Below, in pieces: positions 55,852 through 64,000 of a stretch of DNA of 64,000 nucleotides. The translations under genes and the position numbers were made by a program. Source of the DNA: Panulirus ornatus. Taxonomy: Eukaryota > Arthropoda > Malacostraca > Decapoda > Palinuridae. Position 1 is the first letter of the stretch; every line of letters starts with the position of its first letter. The DNA is taken from positions 15,967,063-16,031,062 of the forward strand of contig NC_092255.1 in the NCBI RefSeq assembly GCF_036320965.1, given 5' to 3'. Below the pieces are notes generated by a model that saw nothing but the letters and a program-made list of their open reading frames with translations, had not been told where the DNA came from and did not search any database.

Positions 55852-58319
55852 TTATTTATTATACTTTGTCGCTGTCTCCCGCGTTTGCGAGGTAGCGCAA
55901 GGAAACAGACGAAAGAAATGGCCCAACCCCCCCATACACATGTATATACATACGTCCACACACGCAAATATACATACCTACACAGCTTTCCATGGTTTAC
56001 CCCAGACGCTTCACATGCCTTGCTTCAATCCACTGACAGCACGTCAACCCCGGTATACCACATCGCTCCAATTCACTCTATTCCTTGCCCTCCTTTCACC
56101 CTCCTGCATGTTCAGGCCCCGATCACACAAAATCTTTTTCACTCCATCTTTCCACCTCCAATTTGGTCTCCCTCTTCTCCTTGTTCCCTCCACCTCCGAC
56201 ACATATATCCTCTTGGTCAATCTTTCCTCACTCATCCTCTCCATGTGCCCAAACCACTTCAAAACACCCTCTTCTGCTCTCTCAACCACCCTCTTTTTAT
56301 TTCCACACATCTCTCTTACCCTTACGTTACTCACTCGATCAAACCACCTCACACCACACATTGTCCTCAAACATCTCATTTCCAGCACATCCATCCTCCT
56401 GCGCACAACTCTATCCATAGCCCACGCCTCGCAACCATACAACATTGTTGGAACCACTATTCCTTCAAACATACCCATTTTTGCTTTCCGAGATAATGTT
56501 CTCGACTTCCACACATTCTTCAAGGCCCCCAGGATTTTCGCCCCCTCCCCCACCCTATGATCCACTTCCGCTTCCATGGTTCCATCCGCTGCCAGATCCA
56601 CTCCCAGATATCTAAAACACTTCACTTCCTCCAGTTTTTCTCCATTCAAACTCACCTCCCAATTGACTTTACTCTCAACCCTACTGTACCTAATAACCTT
56701 GCTCTTATTCACATTTACTCTTAACTTTCTTCTTCCACACACTTTTCCAAACTCAGTCACCAGCTTCTGCAGTTTCTCACATGAATCAGCCACAAGCGCT
56801 GTATCATCAGCGAACAACAACTGACTCACTTCCCAAGCTCTCTCATCCCCAACAGACTTCATACTTGCCCCTCTTTCCAAAACTCTTGCATTTACCTCCC
56901 TAACAACCCCATCCATAAACAAATTAAACAACCATGGAGACATCACACACCCCTGCCACAAACCTACATTCACTGAGAAGCAATCACTTTCCTCTCTTCC
57001 TACACGTACACATGCCTTACATCCTCGATAACAACTTTTCACTGCTTCTAACAACTTTCCTCCCACACCATATATTCTTAATACCTTCCAAAGAGCATCT
57101 CTATCAACTCCATCATATGCCCTCTCCAGATCCATAAATGCTACATACAAATCCATCTGCTCTTCTAAGTACTTCTCACATACATTCTTCAAAGCAAACA
57201 CCTGATCCACACATCCTCTACCACTTCTGAAACCACACTGCTCCTCCCCAATCTGACGCTCCGTACATGCTCCCACCCTCTCAACCAACACCCTCCCACA
57301 TAACTTACCAGGAACACTCAACAAACTTTTATCTCTGAAATTTGAGCACTCACTCTTATCCCCTTTGCCTTTGTACAATGGCACTATGCACGCATTCCGC
57401 CAATCCTCAGGCACCTCACCATGAGTCATACATACATTAAATAACCTCACCAACCAGTCAACAATACAGTCACCCCCTTTTTTAATAAATTCCACTGCAA
57501 TACCATCCAAACCTTCTACCTTGCCGGCTTTCATCTTCCGCAAAGCTTTTACTACCTCTTTTCTGTTTACCAAATCATTTTCCCTGACCCTCTCACCCTG
57601 CACACCACCTCGACCAAAACACCCTATATCTGCCACTCTATCATCAAACACATTCAACAAACCTTCAAAATACTCACTCCATCTCTTTCTCACATCACCA
57701 CTACTTGTTATCACCTCCCCATTTGCGCCCTTCACTGAAGTTCCCATTTGCTCCCTTGTCTTACGCACTTTATTTACCTCCTTCCAGAACATCTTTTTAT
57801 TCTCCCTAAAATCTAATGATACTCTCTCACCCCAACTCTCATTTGCCCTCTTTTTCACCTCTTGCACCTTTCTCTTGACCTCCTGTCTCTTTCTTTTATA
57901 CATCTCCCACTCAATTGCATTTTTTCCCTGCAAAAATCGTCCAAATGCCTCTCTCTTCTCTTTCACTAATAATCTTACTTCTTCATCCCACCACTCACTA
58001 CCCTTTCTAATCAACCCACCTCCCACTCTTCTCATGCCACAAGCATCTTTTGCGCAATCCATCACTGATTCCCTAAATACATCCCATTCCTCCCCCACTC
58101 CCCTTACTTCCATTGTTCTCACCTTTTCCCATTCTGTACCCAGTCTCTCCTGGTACTTCCTCACACAAGTCTCCTTCCCAAGCTCACTCACTCTCACCAC
58201 CCTCTTCACCCCAACATTCACTCTTCTTTTCTGAAAACCCATACAAATCTTCACCTTAGCCTCCACAAGATAATGATCAGACATCCCTCCAGTTGCACCT
58301 CTCAGCACATTAACATCCA
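55848..58319 (-). mobile_element. LINE-A copy 26 (young, short 3'UTR), A-to-G cluster
   Basis: Tail TATTTATTTATTATAC, short 3'UTR 55860-56040, one open frame 56044-58319 from the endonuclease [11 protein letters not shown] region to DVVYRG. Inserted in the 3'UTR of copy 25; ACATATA occurs at both junctions and may be the target duplication. A dense run of A-to-G changes on the sense strand lies at 57100-57320. Confidence 0.92.
56044..58319 (-). CDS. LINE-A copy 26 ORF: endonuclease end + reverse transcriptase
   Basis: About 758 LINE codons without a stop (the frame runs a little into flank at its 5' end). Kept: [57 protein letters not shown] and [10 protein letters not shown]. Compared with copies 16 and 19 the RT middle differs unusually: KLYGRVLIERVKAC reads [18 protein letters not shown] reads TERQ, EKQM reads EEQM, and motif A reads [20 protein letters not shown] reads EGLDGI and RQG of motif B reads WQG. 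The catalytic Asp residues remain. Catalytic fitness is uncertain; without the first part of the endonuclease it is not autonomous. Confidence 0.87.
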
Positions 58320-58856
58320 GACATATACATATATACACATGTACATGATTCATACTGTCTGTCCTTATTCATTCCTGTCGCCACCCCACCACACATGAAA
58401 AGACAACCCCCTCCCCCCACATGTGTGCGAGGTAGCGTTAGCAAAAGACAACAAAGGCCACATTCGTTCACACTCAGTCTCTAGCTGTCATGTATAATGC
58501 ACCGAAACCACATCTCCCTTTCCACATCCAGGTCCCGCAAAACTCTCCATGGTTTACCCCAGATGGTTCACATGCCCTGGTTCAATCCATTGACAGCACA
58601 TCGACCCGGTGTACCATATCATTCCAATTCACTTTATTCCTTGCACGCCTTTCATCCTCCTGCATGTTCAGGCCCCAATCACTCAAAATCTTTTTCACTC
58701 CATCTTTCCACCTCCAATTTGGTCTCCTACTTCTCCATGTTCCCTCCTCCTCTGACACATATATCCTCTCTGTCAATCTTTTCTCACTCATTCTCTCCAT
58801 GTGACCAAACCATTTCAAAACACCCTCTTCTACTCTCTCAACCAGACTCTTTTTAT
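58320..58856 (-). mobile_element. LINE-A copy 25, right part
   Basis: Remaining long 3'UTR 58320-58560 and C-terminal coding sequence 58582-58855 ([28 protein letters not shown]), truncated at (TTA)n. Confidence 0.82.
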
Positions 58857-58862
58857 TGTTAC

Positions 58863-58921
<59 letters not shown>
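58857..58921. repeat. (TTA)n tract, about 21 units
   Basis: At the truncated end of copy 25; a short SINE-A tail remnant with CGCCATTTCCC follows at 58922-58957, and then more TTA. Confidence 0.94.
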
Positions 58922-58922
<1 letters not shown>

Positions 58923-59109
58923 TGTTTCATACTTTTTCATACATACTCGCCATTTCCCTTATTATTATTTGATGTGAAGTTATTGGCTTGTGGGTGTTAC
59001 CAATGTTATGAAAATTTACTGTATAAAGATATGGCGAAGTATTCAACAGACACATTATGCTCAGAAAAGGATAATAAAGCAACTTACATCAAAATAAAGG
59101 ATTCCAGAA

Positions 59110-59430
59110 ATAGAAGACAGACTAGTCTTTGGTCTTTAGGAAAATGCCTTACCCAGCCTGCAAGGTACACCTTTGCACCTAAGACATAGGTAACTTTAAA
59201 CAGACGTGTCTAAAGTTTCAAGAAAAATGCCTTACCTAGCCTGCAGTGTGCACTTTCACAAGCAGGAGACATATTTCCACAAGAGATGTAAACTATAAAG
59301 CAGACAGATGGGTCTATGGTCTCATCTTAGTACAGAGGACATGTGCTCACAGAATAGATATATGCTATAAAACAGATGCTTTACCAAGCCTGTCAGGCAT
59401 GCTTTAGCATACAGGGTACATGCATATACT
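59110..59430 (+). repeat. Degenerate tandem repeat, about 84-150 bp spacing
   Basis: AATGCCTTACCCAGCCTGCA (59143), AATGCCTTACCTAGCCTGCA (59226) and GATGCTTTACCAAGCCTGTC (59375) recur, each with an upstream AGACAG and GTCT word. Origin unknown. Confidence 0.6.
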
Positions 59431-60799
59431 AATAATATACAGCATAATGTATCAGCTTCTCCCCATGTTTAATAACAAGAGATTGCAGCAGTTTTCAAGG
59501 CTGTTTACAATGAGGCTTCTCTTGTATTACTGGCATTTCATTGGTGGTTAGCAGGAAATCAACAAATGGACTTGAAGGAAGTACATCCACTTTATAAATT
59601 TCAGTGATTGTGCAACACTTGTTTCTCTCATCATTCTCCAAGGGTACTTACAAGTACCATGTGACTGCTGAATTCTGGCAGCTTACAGATGGGTTTACAG
59701 ATTTAGAGACAGCTCATTCTTAGAGATATCAATGTGTTTGAAGCTAGAGGTGCTGTTGCCTTTTGCAAGTCCATGGAACTTTTAGCCTGTCTTACTCTTA
59801 GACTACTCTTATGTTTAAACAGCTTAGGGAAAGTATGTTCAGTACAGTACTCAAGAAGAACATTATACCCTTATTCTGCCTGGTTGGGACTCAAGACTTG
59901 GCATCAGTTCTAAACAGTTTCTTGGCCTATTGGGTCAAGTGCCTTGTCCTCCAAATGCAATTAATTTGTGGATCTTTTGTTGACTGATTGGTCTTGCCAT
60001 TAGAGCTCAAGAGATAAAAGAGGTTCTACAATTAAGAGCAGAAAAGATAGAAGTGCTCATACATATTTTCTCTTCTTAGATTTGTCAAGCAGTTGATACA
60101 AAACCTCAGATAAGCATCTGATTGGTGGTCATATGGCATATGATCATGGTGAGTGATGACTGACCTGCTCATTTGAAAGTTTCAGTATGAATTGTATGTA
60201 TTGCCATATGTATATATGTTGTTGGATTTAATGGCCATCAACTACTAAAAGTCATCAAGCCAGAATACGTGACATTCATGAGTATACAAAGTACGAAAAT
60301 TGAGGTGGAGCACCTCAGGGGTGATTGAATAATCATTTCTAAAATTTTGTTGCCAAGTTGTACATCATTTGTTGATATGGCCCCTTACTTAATAGTTCAT
60401 AAAGAGCGAGTAACGTGAACACTACACACACAATATGAATATACTTTAATCGTATTTAACAGGTGCTTTTGATACTTCAGGAGCCTAGCCATATAACAGG
60501 TACTTTTGATACTTCATTGGCCTCGCTGTAATTAGTAAGTAAAAACTCACAACATTTGTGGTAATGGCCATTACTAATGCAGTGGGAAGAAACTACAGGG
60601 GCAAGTGTCAAGGCCTGGGTACATAGCCAAAACAGTCATGTTAAAATGTGTTGATTGTCGTACATGGCGAAGGTGTAATACTTGGTAATTTTGGAATATA
60701 GAAGTATAAGTGACCATGTTAGGTGGCACTTTACCCCATACCAAGAAAACCCTTGCAAGATTCAAGTCCTGCAATGAGCTGTGTTGATAATTGCTGATT
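59431..60799 (+). other. Unique sequence
   Basis: About 1.4 kb without a recognised gene or element. Confidence 0.45.
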
Positions 60800-62980
60800 T
60801 TGCAAAATTTGAAAATATTTGTTATTATTTTGATTATTGTACTTTGTCACTGTCTGTCACGTTAGTGAGGTAGCACAAGGAAACAGACGAAAGAATGGCC
60901 CAACCCACCCACATACACATGCATATACATAAACGCCCACACATGCACGTATACATAAAAGCCCACACTTGCACGTATACATATACATACACAGACATAT
61001 ACATGTATACACATGTACATATTCATACATCCTGCCCTCATCCATTCCCGCCACCTCACCACCACACATGAAATGGCACCCTCCTCCGCGTAGATGCAAG
61101 GTAGCGCTAGGAAATGACAGCAAAGGCCACATTCGTTCACACTCAGTCTCTAGCTGTCATGTGTAATGCACACTGAAACCACTGCTCCCTTTCCATATCC
61201 AGGCCCCACAAAACTTTCCATGGTTTACCCCAGACACTTCACCTGCACTGGTTCAATCCATTGACAGCACATCGGACCCTGTATATCACATTGTTCCAAT
61301 TCACTCTATTCCTTGCACACCTTTCACCCTCCTGCATGTTCAAGCCCTAATTGCTCAAAATCTTTTTCACTCCATCCTTCCCCCTCCAATTTGGTCTCCC
61401 ACTTCTCTTCGTTTCCTTCAACTCTGACAAATATATCCTCTTTGTCAATCTTTCCTCACTCATTCTCTCCATGTGACCAAGCCATTTCAGTACACCCTCT
61501 TCTGCTCTCTCAACCACACTCTTACCCTTCCCTTACTTACTTGACCAGACCACCTCACACCACATCCTCAAACATCTCATTTCCAACACATAGACCGTCA
61601 TCCGCACAACCCTATCTATCGCCCATGCCTCATAACCAAATAACATTGTTGGAACCACTGTTCCTTCAAACATACCCATTTTTGCTCCAAGATAACATTC
61701 TCGCCTTCCACACATTCTTCAACGCTCCCAGAACCTTCGCCCCCTCCCCCACTTCTGCTTCCATGGTTCCATCCACTGCCAAATCCACTCCCAGATATCT
61801 AGAATGCTGTACTCCTTCCAGTTTTTCTCCATTCAAACTTACCTCCCAATTGACTTGTCCCTCAACCCTACTGTACCTAATAACCTTGCTCTTATTTATT
61901 CTCAGCTTTCTTCTTTCACACACTTTACCAAACTCAGTCATCAACTTCTGCAGTTTCTCACCTGAATCAGAAACCAGTGCTGTATCATCAGCAAACAACA
62001 GCTGACTCACTTCCCAAGCCCTCTCATCCACAACAGACTGCATACTTGCCCCTCTTTCCAAAACTCTAGTGTTCGCCTCCCTAATAACCCCATCCTTAAA
62101 CAAATTAAACAGCCATGGAGACATCACACACCCCTGCCACAAACTGACATTCACTGGGAACCAATCACTTTCCTCTCTTCCTACTCGTACTCACACCTTA
62201 CATCCTCGATAAAAACTTTTCACTGCTTCTAGCTACTTACCTCCCGCACCATATACTCTTAATACCTTCCACAGAGCATCTCTATCATATGCCTTCTCCA
62301 GATCCATAAGTGCTACATACAAATCCATTTGCTTTCCTAAGTATTTCTCACATACATTCTTCAAAGCAAACACCTGATCCACACATCCTCTACCACCTCA
62401 AAAACCACACTGGTTTTCCCCAATCTGATGCTCTGTACATGCCTTAACCCTCTCAATCGATACCCTCCCTTATAATTTCCTAGGAATACTCAACAAACAT
62501 ATACCTCTGTAATTTGAACACTCACCTTTATCCCCTCTGCCTTTGTACAGTGGCACTATGCATGCATTCCACCAATCCTCAGCACTTCACCATGAACCAT
62601 ACATACATTGATTATCCTCACCAACCCGTCAACAACACAGTCACCCCCTTTTTTAATAAATTTCACTGCAATACCATCCAATGCCGCCACCTTGCCGGCT
62701 CTTATCTTCCGCAAAACTTTCACTACCTTTTCTTTGTTTACCAAATCATTCTCCCTGGCCCTCTCACTTCGCAAACCACCTCGACCAAAACACCCTATAT
62801 CTGCCACTCTCATCGAACACATTCAACAAACCTTCAAAATACTCACTCCATCTCCCTCTCGCTTCACCACTACTTTTTATTACCTCCCCATTTGCCCCCT
62901 TCACTGATGTTTCCATTTGTTCTCTTGCCTTAGGCACTTTATTTACCTCCTTCCAAAACATCTTTTTATTCTCCCTAAAG
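60800..62980 (-). mobile_element. LINE-A copy 27 (long 3'UTR, broken ORF), left part
   Basis: Tail with TTATTATTTTGATTATTGTAC, 3'UTR 60845-61250, C-terminal region 61280-61715, RT end 61666-62154 with [14 protein letters not shown], a region with lost motif A (about 62180-62400), then 62556-62985. Interrupted at CCCTAAA by copy 28 and continued at 63843. Confidence 0.84.
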
Positions 62981-63640
62981 AGCAAGGTTATTAGGTACAG
63001 TAGGGTTGAGGGTCAAGTCAATTGGGAGGTGAGTTTGAATGGAGAAAAACTGGAGGAAGTGAAGTGTTTTAGATATCTGGGAGTAGGTCTGGCAGCGGAT
63101 GGAACCATGGAAGCGGAAGTAGATCATAGGGTGGGGGAGGGGGCGAAAATTCTGGGAGCCTTGAAGAATGTGTGGAAGTTGAGAACATTATCTCGGAAAG
63201 CAAAAATGGGTATGTTTGAAGGAATGGTGGTTCCAACAATGTTGTATGGTTGCGAGGCGTGGGCTATGGATAGAGTGGTGCGCAGGAGGATGGATGTGCT
63301 GGAAATGAGATGTTTGAGGACAATGTGTGGTGTGAGGTGGTTTGATCGAGTAAGTAACGTAAGGGTAAGAGAGATGTGTGGAAATAAAAAGAGCGTGGTT
63401 GAGAGAGCAGAAGAGGGTGTTTTGAAATGGTTTGGGCACATGGAGAGAATGAGTGAGGAAAGATTGACCAAGAGGATATATGTGTCGGAGGTGGAGGGAA
63501 CGAGGAGAAGAGGGAGACCAAATTGGAGGTGGAAAGATGGAGTGAAGAAGATTTTGTGTGATCGGGGCCTGAACATGCAGGAGGGTGAAAGGAGGGCAAG
63601 GAATAGAGTGAATTGGAGCGATGTGGTATACCGGGGTTGA
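62981..63640 (+). CDS. LINE-A copy 28 ORF remnant: RT thumb and C-terminal region
   Basis: Continuous frame for [58 protein letters not shown] and [13 protein letters not shown]. The frame also extends left into copy 27 sequence by chance, so its true LINE start is 62981. It carries no palm motifs and cannot act alone. Confidence 0.82.
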   Translation, partial: SKVIRYSRVEGQVNWEVSLNGEKLEEVKCFRYLGVGLAADGTMEAEVDHRVGEGAKILGALKNVWKLRTLSRKAKMGMFEGMVVPTMLYGCEAWAMDRVVRRRMDVLEMRCLRTMCGVRWFDRVSNVRVREMCGNKKSVVERAEEGVLKWFGHMERMSEERLTKRIYVSEVEGTRRRGRPNWRWKDGVKKILCDRGLNMQEGERRARNRVNWSDVVYRG

Positions 63641-63842
63641 CGTGCTGTCAGTGGATTGAATCAGGGCATGTGAAGCGTCTGGGGTAAACCATGGAAAGCT
63701 GTGTAGGTATGTATATTTGTGTGTGTGGATGTATGTATATACATGTGTATGGGGGTGGGTTGGGCCATTTCTTTCGTCTGTTTCCTTGCGCTACCTCGCA
63801 AACGCGGGAGACAGCGACAAAAAAAAAGAAAAAGAAAAAAAA
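62981..63842 (+). mobile_element. LINE-A copy 28 (young, plus, nested in copy 27)
   Basis: 5'-truncated at [11 protein letters not shown]; intact coding end to DVVYRG and TGA at about 63640, short 3'UTR and an A-rich AAAAAAAAAGAAAAAG tail. Uninterrupted copy 27 would read CCCTAAAATTTAATG across the site (compare 3686-3700). Any target duplication is at most a few A/T bases. Confidence 0.9.
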
Positions 63843-64000
63843 ATTTAATGATACTCTCTCACCCCAACTCTCATTTGCCCTCTTTTTCACCTCCTGCACC
63901 TTTCCCTTGACCTCTTCCCTCTTTCTTTCATACATTTCCCAGTCATTTGCACTATTTTCCTGCAAAAATCGTTCAAATGTCTCTCTCTTCTCTTTCACTA
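63843..64000 (-). mobile_element. LINE-A copy 27, right part (runs off the window)
   Basis: Linker region on the minus strand: KREAFxRFLQ-like, then [19 protein letters not shown]. Direct continuation of the part before 62980; the element goes on beyond the window. Confidence 0.85.

Noticed and set aside
14081..58921. Regular repeats that could suggest a CRISPR array
   Set aside because: The window is eukaryotic; the repeats are di- and trinucleotide microsatellites and dispersed retroelements without unique equal-sized spacers.
58497..59189. Frame of 230 codons ending in LWSLGKCLTQPARYTF
   Set aside because: First half is antisense LINE-A, the middle is (TTA)n read as Tyr, and the last part matches no family and overlaps the tandem repeat.

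Overview
This is a eukaryotic nuclear window, most likely from an arthropod and, from the style of its repeats, probably a decapod crustacean (the lineage is inference; no species can be named). It holds one host gene that I can recognise, a complete four-exon coding sequence on the + strand for a Golgi-type DHHC palmitoyltransferase of the ZDHHC3/ZDHHC7 (GODZ) type. Its exons lie at 86-352, 6331-6552, 24651-24863 and 35248-35406. All introns are phase 0, all have GT-AG ends, and the product is 286 residues.

Almost everything else is transposable-element sequence, much of it one family, called LINE-A here. It has a single ORF coding an APE-type endonuclease, then a reverse transcriptase, then a C-terminal region; I see no RNase H, and the motifs look RTE-like. 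I distinguish about 28 pieces. Copy 21 (29044-32620, +) is full length with an 11-bp target-site duplication and gives the map: leader of about 150 bp, ORF of about 3 kb, 3'UTR of about 440 bp, then a tail. A second, apparently younger subfamily has a 3'UTR about 275 bp shorter and carries the longest intact ORFs (19284-21811, 26631-28642, 56044-58319). A partner short element, SINE-A (complete at 38819-39064, 14-bp target-site duplication), looks like the LINE leader joined to a LINE-like 3' tail.

Layout: 0.7-9.4 kb, decayed LINE-A copies in introns 1 and 2; 10.7-11.7 kb, a Penelope-like relic with a hammerhead-like motif on the opposite strand; 11.7-24.6 kb, a chain of LINE-A and SINE-A copies separated by (TA)n tracts; 25.0-25.9 kb, CR1/L2-like LINE tails; 26.6-35.2 kb, further LINE-A including the nested full-length copy; 35.4-38.8 kb, 3'UTR or intergenic sequence; 40.2-42.1 kb, a BED/hAT transposase relic; 44.2-45.5 kb, a Jockey-like RT relic; 48.4-49.3 kb, an RNase H relic of another LINE; 50.0-58.9 kb and 60.8-64.0 kb, more nested LINE-A.

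The main observations are a dense cluster of A-to-G changes on the sense strand of one young LINE copy (57100-57320), as expected if its RNA was edited by ADAR before reverse transcription; LINE and SINE copies repeatedly bounded by (TA)n or (TTA)n and repeatedly nested in the 3'UTRs of older copies; a SINE apparently made from both ends of its LINE; and LINE/SINE ends lying within 30-70 bp of two splice acceptors of the host gene.
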